DNA of 6,027 nt from an uncultured Paracoccaceae bacterium (GCA_937907485.1 CALESR010000328.1:1-6027), one strand, 5' to 3'; numbered from the stretch's first letter, positions 1 to 5,986 are shown. Numbers and translations are program-made. Notes: generated from the letters alone by a model not told the origin.

Positions 1-723
1 GACCTGCGTGGTCTCGGTGATCTCGGCCTCATGGCTGCGCTGGGCGACGGCGAGGGCGGCGGCCTCGGCCTCGGCCAGCAGGGCGTCGGCGGCGGCCAGT
101 TCGCGCGGTTGCACGATCAGCAGCAGCCGGTGCGCCCGGCGCAGCGCCTGTGCCTGCGCGCTCAGCACGGCGGGCCATTCGACCTGCGGCAGGTTGTGGG
201 CGAACCAGACCGGCCGCGCGCCGACAGCGGTGCGCAGCGCGTCCAGCTCTTGCTGGTTGCAGCCGCGCACCGGGGGAAACCCGGCCAGCGGCCCGGTTTC
301 CAGCACGCGCCCGGCCTCGCGTGTCGATTTGCGGATGGCGGCGGCGGTTGCGGCGCTGTGGGCGTGGATCTGGTCGAAGCGCCGCAGGATCGCGCTGGTA
401 TAGCCGGGCAGGATGCGCCAGCCGCCACGGGGCGCCGGGTCGCGGGCATTCACCAGCATCAGCCCCAGCCCGCGCGCCTTGGCCCGTTCGATCAGCACCA
501 CCGGCAGGACCGAGCCGACCAGCACCAGCAGGCGGATGCCCTGCGCGTCGATCAGCGCATCCAGCACGTCGATCTGGTCGCCGGGATCGGGCGCACCGGC
601 GAACCCGGTGAGGTGGACCCGAGGCGGATGCCGGGCGGTGGCCAGTTGCGCGGCCAGCACCTGCACCACGGCGGCCTCGTCGGGGGTGGTGGCGTGCAGC
701 CAGACGCAGGGCGCGGCGCTCAT
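1..723 (-). CDS. Divergent Kdo-transferase (GT30/WaaA-like) homologue, 3' end cut by window edge
   Basis: The first 241 codons are present and the frame is still open at the window edge. The protein aligns, from memory, along E. coli WaaA, the enzyme that moves Kdo from CMP-Kdo to lipid A precursor at the inner membrane. HATTPDE (residues 10-16) matches the HxxSVGE motif with its catalytic Glu (E16). The stretch LLVLV to NARDP (65-96) aligns without gaps to the WaaA segment ending NARLS. ARPVW (169-173), LLLIVQPR (200-207) and a final TTQV fit the start of the second Rossmann domain. Oddities: the usual N-terminal membrane anchor is absent, a segment after the first motif is shorter, ETELWPN is replaced by GSVLPVV, and PRHPER by PRELAA. 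The ATG at 723 overlaps the upstream phosphatase stop (ATGA), suggesting coupled translation; no in-frame start codon exists between it and the stop at 838-840. Membership of the family is fairly sure; true Kdo-transferase activity is not. Confidence 0.75.
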   Translation of the reverse strand, partial: MSAAPCVWLHATTPDEAAVVQVLAAQLATARHPPRVHLTGFAGAPDPGDQIDVLDALIDAQGIRLLVLVGSVLPVVLIERAKARGLGLMLVNARDPAPRGGWRILPGYTSAILRRFDQIHAHSAATAAAIRKSTREAGRVLETGPLAGFPPVRGCNQQELDALRTAVGARPVWFAHNLPQVEWPAVLSAQAQALRRAHRLLLIVQPRELAAADALLAEAEAAALAVAQRSHEAEITETTQV

Positions 724-1553
724 CGCGGGCCCCGGCCCAGATCGGGCAGCGGCGGCGCGGTGCGCGGCGCGGTCAGCCGGGCGATCAGCGCGGCATGCAG
801 GTCGGGACCGGCGGCCAGCACGCCGGGATTGCGGGCCTCAGGGCGGTTGAAGACCAGCGCCGCGCCGTGCCGGTCGCTGACGGCGGCGCCTGCCTCGGCC
901 GCGATCAGCGCCGAGGCGGCGATGTCCCAGTCCCAGGCGTCGCGCAGGGTCAGCATGGTGTCAAAGCGCCCCTCGCCGATCAGCGCCAGTCGCCAGGCCA
1001 GCGAGGGGCGAAAGTGGCGATCCAGCGCGGGCATGCCGCCGGGCCAATGCACCGGGTCCATCGCCACACGCGCCACCAGCGCCGAGGCGCCGTCGGCGGC
1101 CTGCCGCTGGCTGGCGCGGATCGGCGCGCCGTTCAGCGTGGCGCCCGCGCCCGCCTGCGCGGCATAGGTCAGGCCCAGCGCCGGCAGATGCACCACCCCG
1201 GCCACCGGCTGCCCGCGATGCACCAGCGCGAGCGCATGGGCAAAGCCGGGCTGACCGTCGATGAAGGCGCGGGTGCCGTCGATCGGATCGACGATGAACA
1301 GGGTTTGATGGTCAAGGCGGGAGAGGTCGCCCAGCGGGTCGCTTTCCTCGCTCATCCAGCCATAGCCGGGCCGCGCGGCGCAGAGGGTGTCGCGCAGGTG
1401 GTCGTTGACCGCCAGATCGGCCTCGCTGACCGGGCCTTGACCGTCGCCCTTGTCCCAGACCTTTGGCTGCGCCTTGTGAAAGCGCAGGGCAATCCGGCCC
1501 GCCGCATGGGCGGCGTCGATCAGCAGCGCCAGATCGGCCTCAGGCTCCGGCAA
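720..1553 (-). CDS. cysQ: Inositol-monophosphatase-family phosphatase, CysQ-like 3'(2'),5'-bisphosphate nucleotidase
   Basis: A 277-residue soluble Mg-dependent phosphatase, normal length for the family. Seen motifs: GPVSEADLAVN (40-50), the acidic pair in SEES (68-71), the metal-binding DPIDGT (89-94) and WDIAAS (209-214) with metal ligand D210. CysQ enzymes hydrolyse 3'-phosphoadenosine 5'-phosphate to AMP during sulfate assimilation; the same fold also includes inositol-1-phosphatases, so substrate assignment is inferred from overall resemblance to alphaproteobacterial CysQ proteins. The start is TTG at 1553: an in-frame TGA lies two codons upstream (1557-1559), the next in-frame ATG is residue 67, and GAGGGG sits 7 nt before the TTG. 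The gene overlaps the end of the tldE/pmbA gene by 14 nt and its stop overlaps the next ATG (ATGA), so all three genes are probably cotranscribed. Symbol is by family resemblance. Confidence 0.88.
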   Translation of the reverse strand: MPEPEADLALLIDAAHAAGRIALRFHKAQPKVWDKGDGQGPVSEADLAVNDHLRDTLCAARPGYGWMSEESDPLGDLSRLDHQTLFIVDPIDGTRAFIDGQPGFAHALALVHRGQPVAGVVHLPALGLTYAAQAGAGATLNGAPIRASQRQAADGASALVARVAMDPVHWPGGMPALDRHFRPSLAWRLALIGEGRFDTMLTLRDAWDWDIAASALIAAEAGAAVSDRHGAALVFNRPEARNPGVLAAGPDLHAALIARLTAPRTAPPLPDLGRGPR

Positions 1554-2877
1554 TCGTCAGCCCCTCGACCAGCAGCGACGGCACCTGCATCGACAGATAC
1601 GCCCGCGCGTCATTCGCCGCCGTCAGCCGCAGCAGCATGTCGCGCAGATTGCCGGCGATGGTGCATTCGTTGACGGGATAGGTGATCTGGCCGTTTTCCA
1701 CCCAGAAGCCCGAGGCCCCGCGCGAATAGTCGCCGGTGGTGGGGTTGATCGTCGAGCCGATCAGCGAGGTGACGACAAGGCCGGTGCCCATGTCGCGGAT
1801 CAGGTCGTCGCGGCTGGCGGTGCCCTGCGTCAGCGCCAGATTGGACAGGCTGGGCGAGGGCGGCGCGGTCGGCCCACGGCTGGCGTTGGCGGTGCTGGGC
1901 ATGGCCAGCTTGCGCCCGGTCGCCAGATCGAGCACCCAGCCCAGCAGCACGCCGTCCTGCACCCAGAGGCGGCGCTGGGTGGCCAGCCCTTCGGCGTCAA
2001 AGGGGCGCGAGCCGGAGATGCGCGGGCGCAGCGGGTCTTCGGTCAGGTCGAACCCCTTTGGCAGCACCGGCTTGCCCAGCGACTCGCGCAGCCACGAGCC
2101 GCCGCGGGCGATGGAACTGCCGTTGATGGCGCTGGTCAGGTGGCCGACCAGCGAGGCGGCGACCCGTTCGTCAAAGAGCACCGGAAAGCCGCCCGAGGGG
2201 GGCTTGCGGCTGCCGAGCCGCGCGACGGCGCGCTCGCCCGCGCGGGTGCCGATCTCGGCGGCGTCGGGCAGGTCGGCCTGATGGATGCGACCTTCCGAGG
2301 CCCAGTCGCGCTCCATCCCGGTGCCCTCGCCGGTGATCGCCACGCAGGAGGTGTGGCGCGAGGTGCGGGCATAGGAGCCGGCGAACCCGTTGGTCGCCGC
2401 CATCGCCACCGAGCGGCGCGAAAAGCTGGCGCTGGACTGGTCGATGCGGCTGACGCCCTGCACCGCCAGCGCGGCGGCCTCGGCGCGCTGCGCGTCGTCT
2501 TGCAATTGGGCGGGGTCGGGCTCGTCGCTGGAATCGTGCAGATCGAGGCCCGCCGCATCGCGCCGCGAGGACAGTTGCGACGGATCGGCCAGCCCGGCAA
2601 AGGGGTCTTCGGGCGCTTCGCGGGCCATGGCCACCGCACGCTCGGCCATCTGCGCCAGCGTGGCCGGGCTGGCGTCCGAGGAACTGACGCAGGCCTGCCG
2701 CCGCCCGACCAGCACGCGCAGGCCGATGTCCAGCCCCTCGGCGCGTTCGGCGTGTTCCAGCCGCCCGGCCCGCACGTCGATCGACAGCGAGGTGCCCTCG
2801 ATCACCAGCGCGTCGGCGCTGTCGGCCCCGGCCTTGCGCGCGGCGTCGAGGAGGGCTTGGGCGAGGTCATGGGTCAT
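1540..2877 (-). CDS. pmbA: TldE/PmbA-family protein (TldD/TldE protease complex subunit)
   Basis: A 445-residue cytoplasmic protein, standard for TldE (PmbA). Characteristic segments: the N-terminal SIDVRAGRLEHAERAEG-type strand (32-48), SGSRPFDAEGLATQRR (288-303), TGDYSRGASGFWVENG (381-396) and YPVNECTIAGNLRDML (400-415) near the C-terminus. The metal-binding HExxxH motif of the TldD partner is not present, which favours TldE over TldD. In E. coli the TldD-TldE heterodimer is a metalloprotease that trims unfolded peptides, matures microcin B17 and degrades the antitoxin CcdA; the physiological substrate here is unknown. No tldD gene is in the window. The ATG at 2877 has no strong Shine-Dalgarno. 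It is the first gene of a three-gene overlapping set and lies 74 nt after the ligase gene, so it may have its own promoter or be read through; the sequence does not decide this. Confidence 0.93.
   Translation of the reverse strand: MTHDLAQALLDAARKAGADSADALVIEGTSLSIDVRAGRLEHAERAEGLDIGLRVLVGRRQACVSSSDASPATLAQMAERAVAMAREAPEDPFAGLADPSQLSSRRDAAGLDLHDSSDEPDPAQLQDDAQRAEAAALAVQGVSRIDQSSASFSRRSVAMAATNGFAGSYARTSRHTSCVAITGEGTGMERDWASEGRIHQADLPDAAEIGTRAGERAVARLGSRKPPSGGFPVLFDERVAASLVGHLTSAINGSSIARGGSWLRESLGKPVLPKGFDLTEDPLRPRISGSRPFDAEGLATQRRLWVQDGVLLGWVLDLATGRKLAMPSTANASRGPTAPPSPSLSNLALTQGTASRDDLIRDMGTGLVVTSLIGSTINPTTGDYSRGASGFWVENGQITYPVNECTIAGNLRDMLLRLTAANDARAYLSMQVPSLLVEGLTIAGA
1561..1566 (-). promoter_or_regulatory. 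Ribosome binding site for the TTG-started phosphatase gene
   Basis: Read on the minus strand, GAGGGG lies 7 nt before the TTG at 1553. It sits inside the last codons of the upstream tldE/pmbA gene and supports TTG as the true start, since no ATG is available nearby. Confidence 0.55.
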
Positions 2878-2883
2878 CGGGCG

Positions 2884-2910
2884 GCCTGTGCGGTAAGGGA
2901 TGCGACAGGC
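2884..2910. repeat. Small inverted repeat just upstream of the pmbA start
   Basis: GCCTGT (2884-2889) and ACAGGC (2905-2910) are perfect 6-nt arms separated by 15 nt. The repeat ends 7 nt before the pmbA ATG (2877), so a hairpin here could lie in the leader and touch the ribosome binding region, or it could be an operator. No other support is visible and it could be chance in GC-rich DNA. Confidence 0.3.
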
Positions 2911-2913
2911 TTA

Positions 2914-2948
2914 GCGCCAAGGCCGGGCAAAGGAAACCCGCTAGGCGC
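2914..2948. repeat. Imperfect nested hairpin in the ligase-pmbA gap
   Basis: Outer arms GCGCC (2914-2918) and GGCGC (2944-2948) enclose inner arms CGGG (2924-2927) and CCCG (2937-2940). It begins just after the ligase stop in the direction of transcription, where a terminator would be expected. There is no run of T after the stem on the minus strand, so it is at best a weak or Rho-assisted terminator or an mRNA-stabilising structure. Confidence 0.35.
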
Positions 2949-2951
2949 CCC

Positions 2952-4721
2952 TCAGGTCAGGATCACCGCCGGATCGGCCCCCGCATAGAGCCGCGCCACA
3001 AGATCCGCCCGCCGCGCCAGCAGCTTGCGAAAGTTCAGGTTGCCCTTGGCGGTGATCTCGCCCTCGGCCATCGAGGGTGGTTCGGCCAGCACCAGCGCCC
3101 GGCGGATCGCATGGGCGGAGCCCTCGGCCGGTCCCGGTTTCAGCCGCTCGGCGATCTGCGCGGCCTGAGCGACGACCAGCGCGCCGCCCTGCTCGCGCGC
3201 GCCAGCCAGCAGCGCCGGCCCCGGCACGATCAGCACGCCGACCTCAGCGCGATCAGCCCCGGTCAGGATGACATCCGCCGCCAGCCCCTTGAGCCTGCCC
3301 AGCACCTCCAGCCGCAGGCCCGCCGCGCGGACCCAGGTGCCCGAGGCCAGCTTGAACTCTTCGGCGATGCGACCGTCAAAGGTCATCCCCTTGTTCACAT
3401 CACCCGGGTCCACCATCCGCATCGCGTCGCCGGTGATAAAGAACCCTTCGTCATCAAAGGCTTCGGCGGTCTTTTCTGCGTCGTTCAGATAGCCCGGCGT
3501 GATCGTCGCCCCCTTGACGCGCACGTCAAAGCGGTTCGCATCATCGACCGGCACCAGCTTGATCGTCACCTCGGGCAGCGGCACGCCGATGATGCCCGAC
3601 TGGTGGGTGAATTCATGCTGGATCAGCGCGGCGGGGGCGGTTTCGGTCAGGCCCCAACTGGAATTGAACAGCGGCATGTCGCCGCGCACCTCACGCGCCA
3701 TGCTTTCCAGATCGGCCCAGATGTCCTGCGGCAACGAGGCCCCGGCATAGAACAGCATGTCGAGGTTCTGGAAATACTGCCGCCTGAGGCCCGCATCCGC
3801 CCGCATCGCATCGCGCAGCATGGCAAAGCCGATCGGCACGTTGAAGGCGATGGTGGGCGAGACCATCGCCAGATTGTCGAGCGTATGCTGCGCCAGCGCC
3901 GGGACCGGCTTGCCATTGTCGACATGGAGCGTGCCGCCATTGGCCAGCACCAGATTGAAATTGTGCGAGCCGCCGAACACATGGTTCCACGGCAGCCAGT
4001 CGAGCAGGACAGGGGGGCGCTCGGTGACAAAGGGCAGGCAGACCTGCAACTGCGCCTGATTGGTGCACATCATGCGCTGGGTGGTCAGCACCCCCTTTGG
4101 GTGCGAGGTGGAGCCCGAGGTCAGCAGGTATTTCGCCACCGTATCGGGGCCGACAGCGGCATTCAGCGCGCTCACATCGCCCTGCCCGCGCAAGAGGGTA
4201 GCGAATTCGCCGCCGGTGGAGGTGATCTTTTCCACCCCGTCGAACACCCCCAGCGCCAAGGCGGCGCCATAGCGCGCGCCGTCATCGGCAAAGACCATGC
4301 GCGGCGCGATCATCTGCACGATGCGTTCGAGCACCGGATGCGCGCCGGGGATCAGCGCGTATTGCTCGGCCACCGGCACCGTCGGCACGCCGATATACTG
4401 CGCCGCCAGCGTCAGCAGCGCGTGATCGATGCCATTGCCGCTGATGATGAGGATCGGCGTGCCCGCCCCCATCCCGCGATCGGCCAGCGCGGCGGCGATG
4501 GCGCGCACGCTCTGCAGCGCCTCGGCATAGGTCACCTCGCGCCAACCGGCGCCCGAGCGTTCGGCCAGAAACACCCGCTCAGGCGCGGCACCGGCCCAGT
4601 GCTGCAACCAGTCGGTCGTGCGCCGCGCCACCGGCCCCAGCGGCCAGCCCGAGGTGAGCAGGATCGAGCCATCCGCCCGGTCCTGCCGCTGCGCCCTATG
4701 GGCGCGATACCTGTCGTGCAT
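2952..4721 (-). CDS. fcs: Feruloyl-CoA synthase-like acyl-CoA ligase (ANL superfamily)
   Basis: A 589-residue adenylate-forming ligase that most resembles feruloyl-CoA synthases, which convert ferulate, p-coumarate or caffeate with ATP and CoA into the CoA thioester. Seen motifs: phosphate-binding TSGSTSHPKG (201-210), DWLPWNHVFGGSHNF (241-255) typical of this subfamily, SWGLTETAP (355-363), TGD (430-432), FDGRIAEEFKLASGTWV (448-464) with the ATP-ribose and hinge region, and a C-terminal GEITAKGNLNFRK segment (554-566). The start is ATG at 4721 because GGGAGGGG lies 8 nt upstream and the family's N-terminal sequence begins there; an in-frame ATG at 4790 would overlap the regulator gene by 95 nt with a low-complexity extension. 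It overlaps the marR stop by 26 nt and is the last gene of the dehydrogenase-marR-ligase operon. The preferred aromatic acid cannot be fixed from sequence. Confidence 0.88.
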   Translation of the reverse strand: MHDRYRAHRAQRQDRADGSILLTSGWPLGPVARRTTDWLQHWAGAAPERVFLAERSGAGWREVTYAEALQSVRAIAAALADRGMGAGTPILIISGNGIDHALLTLAAQYIGVPTVPVAEQYALIPGAHPVLERIVQMIAPRMVFADDGARYGAALALGVFDGVEKITSTGGEFATLLRGQGDVSALNAAVGPDTVAKYLLTSGSTSHPKGVLTTQRMMCTNQAQLQVCLPFVTERPPVLLDWLPWNHVFGGSHNFNLVLANGGTLHVDNGKPVPALAQHTLDNLAMVSPTIAFNVPIGFAMLRDAMRADAGLRRQYFQNLDMLFYAGASLPQDIWADLESMAREVRGDMPLFNSSWGLTETAPAALIQHEFTHQSGIIGVPLPEVTIKLVPVDDANRFDVRVKGATITPGYLNDAEKTAEAFDDEGFFITGDAMRMVDPGDVNKGMTFDGRIAEEFKLASGTWVRAAGLRLEVLGRLKGLAADVILTGADRAEVGVLIVPGPALLAGAREQGGALVVAQAAQIAERLKPGPAEGSAHAIRRALVLAEPPSMAEGEITAKGNLNFRKLLARRADLVARLYAGADPAVILT

Positions 4722-5166
4722 CCTGCGAACCCCTCCCGTTTCGTTCGATCCGGCGCAGGGCACCTTGCAAGGCGTCGCGCTCGGCGTCACTCAACCCCAT
4801 CGCCATGCGCGCATCATGCGCGCTGACCGCCGCCAGTGCCTTGTCGCACAGCCGCCGCCCCTTCAGCGTCACCGTCAGTTCAAAGGCCCGCCGGTCATCG
4901 CGCGCGCGCACGCGGGTCAGCAGATCGGCGCCCTCCAGCTCGTCAAGGATCAGCACCAGATTGGGCCGCTCGATCATCAGCACCTCGGCCAGATGCGACT
5001 GGCGGATCGCCGGATTGTCGCGCACCATGGCCAGCACGGAAAACGTCAGCATCCGCAGGCCCAGAGGGCCCAGAGCCGCGTTCACATCGGTCTGGATCGC
5101 CGCAAAGGCGCGCTTCATGTCATAGCCGAGAAAGGCGCGCAGGATGCCGTCCGAGGCGCCGCTCAC
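4696..5166 (-). CDS. MarR-family transcriptional regulator, CouR/FerC-like by context
   Basis: A 156-residue winged helix-turn-helix protein of normal MarR length. The recognition part covers IRQSHLAEVLMIERPNL (54-70) and the following helix LVLILDELEGADLLTR (70-85); the wing is VRARDDRRAFELTVTLKG (86-103) with the typical D-x-R (D90/D91, R92/R93). Flanking helices (1-45 and 105-145) would form the dimer and ligand-binding part. The start chosen is GTG at 5166, which overlaps the dehydrogenase stop as GTGA; the 17-residue N-terminus LRAFLGYDMKRAF fits related regulators, so the later ATG at 5118 is less likely. MarR proteins CouR of Rhodopseudomonas and FerC of Sphingobium repress hydroxycinnamate genes and release DNA on binding the CoA thioester. 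By its position before the ligase gene, the same role and autoregulation are inferred here. Confidence 0.88.
   Translation of the reverse strand: MSGASDGILRAFLGYDMKRAFAAIQTDVNAALGPLGLRMLTFSVLAMVRDNPAIRQSHLAEVLMIERPNLVLILDELEGADLLTRVRARDDRRAFELTVTLKGRRLCDKALAAVSAHDARMAMGLSDAERDALQGALRRIERNGRGSQDARQVSRP
4730..4737 (-). promoter_or_regulatory. Strong ribosome binding site for the feruloyl-CoA synthase-like gene
   Basis: GGGAGGGG read on the minus strand, 8 nt before the ATG at 4721 and inside the end of the marR coding region. It decides the start at 4721 over the ATG at 4790. The 11-nt block GGGAGGGGTTC (4727-4737) is identical to the one ahead of the dehydrogenase gene (5928-5938). Confidence 0.75.
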
Positions 5167-5927
5167 CGCGGGGGCAACCGGACCGCACCGTCCAGCCGGA
5201 TCGTCGTGCCGTTGAGATAGGCGTTCTCGACGATCTGCGCCACCATCAGTCCGTATTCCGCCGCCGCACCCAACCGGGCGGGAAAGGGAATGTTGGCGAT
5301 GATCTTGGCGCTGGTCTCGGGCGGCAGGCTCTCCATCATCGGCGTCTCGAAAAGGCCCGGCGCGATCGCCATCACCCGGATACCGCTCTGCGCCAACTCG
5401 CGCGCGGCGGGCAGACACATGCTGGCAATCCCGCCCTTGGACGCCGAATAGGCCGCCTGCCCCACCTGCCCGTCCTGCCAGGCGGCCGAGGCGGTGTTGA
5501 TGACCACGCCCCGCTCGCCACCCGCCAGCGGCTCTTGCGCCTGCATGCCGCGCGCCGCATGCGACATGACGATATAGCTGCCGATCAGGTTGACCCGGAT
5601 CACCCGCTCGAAAAGGTCGATGCTCAGCTTGCCCTCGCGCCCGACGATGCGCGCCGCCACGCCGATCCCGGCACAGTTGACGGCCACCCGCGGCATCCCG
5701 CCCAGACCCTGCGCGATGCGGGCAAATCCGGCCTCGACCGCCTCGGCATTGCCGACATCCGCCTGCACCGCCAGACCGCCGATCTCGGCGGCGACGGCCT
5801 CGGCCCGCGCGCCGTCGAAATCCATCACCGCCACCCGCGCCCCCCGGGATGCCAGCAGCCGCGCCGTCGCCGCCCCCAGCCCGCTGCCGCCACCGGTCAC
5901 CAGCGCAATCTGCCCGTCGATCTGCAT
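5163..5927 (-). CDS. Short-chain dehydrogenase, HSD17B10-like 3-hydroxyacyl-CoA dehydrogenase
   Basis: A 254-residue classical SDR. Cofactor motif TGGGSGLG (11-18) and an Asp after the second strand (D36 in VMDFD) indicate NAD preference. VNCAGIG (83-89) is the NNAG equivalent. The catalytic set is N113, S147, Y160 and K164 (AYSASKGG). The stretches INTASAAW, GQVGQAAYSASKGGIASM and IAPGLFETP, and the end IVENAYLNG with IRLDGA, closely follow human HSD17B10 and bacterial type II 3-hydroxyacyl-CoA dehydrogenases, which oxidise 3-hydroxyacyl-CoA or 2-methyl-3-hydroxyacyl-CoA to the 3-keto form in the cytoplasm. Beside a feruloyl-CoA synthase-like gene this suggests the dehydrogenation step of a beta-oxidation-type side-chain shortening, which is inference. 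ATG at 5927 has GGGAGGGG close upstream and is the first gene after the promoter at 5958-5986. Confidence 0.9.
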   Translation of the reverse strand: MQIDGQIALVTGGGSGLGAATARLLASRGARVAVMDFDGARAEAVAAEIGGLAVQADVGNAEAVEAGFARIAQGLGGMPRVAVNCAGIGVAARIVGREGKLSIDLFERVIRVNLIGSYIVMSHAARGMQAQEPLAGGERGVVINTASAAWQDGQVGQAAYSASKGGIASMCLPAARELAQSGIRVMAIAPGLFETPMMESLPPETSAKIIANIPFPARLGAAAEYGLMVAQIVENAYLNGTTIRLDGAVRLPPR

Positions 5928-5930
5928 GAA

Positions 5931-5938
5931 CCCCTCCC
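5931..5938 (-). promoter_or_regulatory. Ribosome binding site for the dehydrogenase gene
   Basis: GGGAGGGG on the minus strand. Counting from its internal GGAGG, the gap to the ATG at 5927 is 5 nt, which is a good distance and supports this start. Confidence 0.7.
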
Positions 5939-5941
5939 AAG

Positions 5942-5972
5942 GTTATGTCTGATATTGATTACATTCCATAAC
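5942..5972. promoter_or_regulatory. Candidate operator: inverted repeat over the -10 and start site
   Basis: GTTATG (5942-5947) and CATAAC (5967-5972) are perfect 6-nt arms separated by 19 nt, centred at 5957, beside the -10 box and just before the presumed start of transcription. The position suits repression by steric block. The obvious candidate binder is the MarR protein of the same operon. The arms are farther apart than in most short MarR palindromes and the interior has little symmetry, so the exact operator may differ. Confidence 0.4.
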
Positions 5973-5986
5973 GATCAGTCTGTCAA
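5958..5986 (-). promoter_or_regulatory. Sigma70-type promoter of the dehydrogenase-marR-ligase operon
   Basis: Read on the minus strand, TTGACA (5981-5986) is a perfect -35 box, followed by exactly 17 nt and then TGTAAT (5958-5963), a 5-of-6 match to the -10 box. The transcription start would fall near 5950-5952, giving a leader of about 24 nt before the ATG at 5927. The stretch is locally AT-rich in an otherwise GC-rich window, as expected for a promoter. Confidence 0.75.

Noticed and set aside
59..76. Short GGCCTC tandem repeat
   Set aside because: It encodes an Ala/Glu-rich helix in the transferase homologue (LLAEAEAAAL) and is explained by codon bias.
162..449. Minus-strand open frame of 95 codons inside the transferase gene
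   Set aside because: It is in another frame of the same strand, Pro/Arg/Ser-rich, with no motif; the frame from 723 carries the GT30 signature.
31..1167. Plus-strand open frames opposite the transferase and phosphatase (31-1167, 413-850, 795-1673)
   Set aside because: They have low-complexity Gly/Ala/Arg/Gln content and no motifs, and are fully covered by convincing minus-strand genes.
2140..2988. Plus-strand open frames opposite pmbA (1736-2281, 2140-2988, 2390-2896)
   Set aside because: Antisense shadows of a well-conserved TldE/PmbA gene; no motif or ribosome binding site seen.
4722..4790. Earlier in-frame ATG for the ligase at 4790
   Set aside because: The added 23 residues look unlike the family, would overlap marR by 95 nt, and lack the strong ribosome binding site found before 4721.
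3111..4826. Long plus-strand open frame (571 codons) opposite the ligase gene
   Set aside because: It is a GC-rich antisense shadow with a His/Arg/Gln-rich composition and no recognisable domain, while the minus strand holds a clear ANL ligase over the same span.
5167..5940. Upstream extension of the marR frame to 5940
   Set aside because: This part is a frame-shifted reading of the dehydrogenase gene, rich in Gly, Arg and Ala. The regulator starts at the GTGA overlap at 5166.
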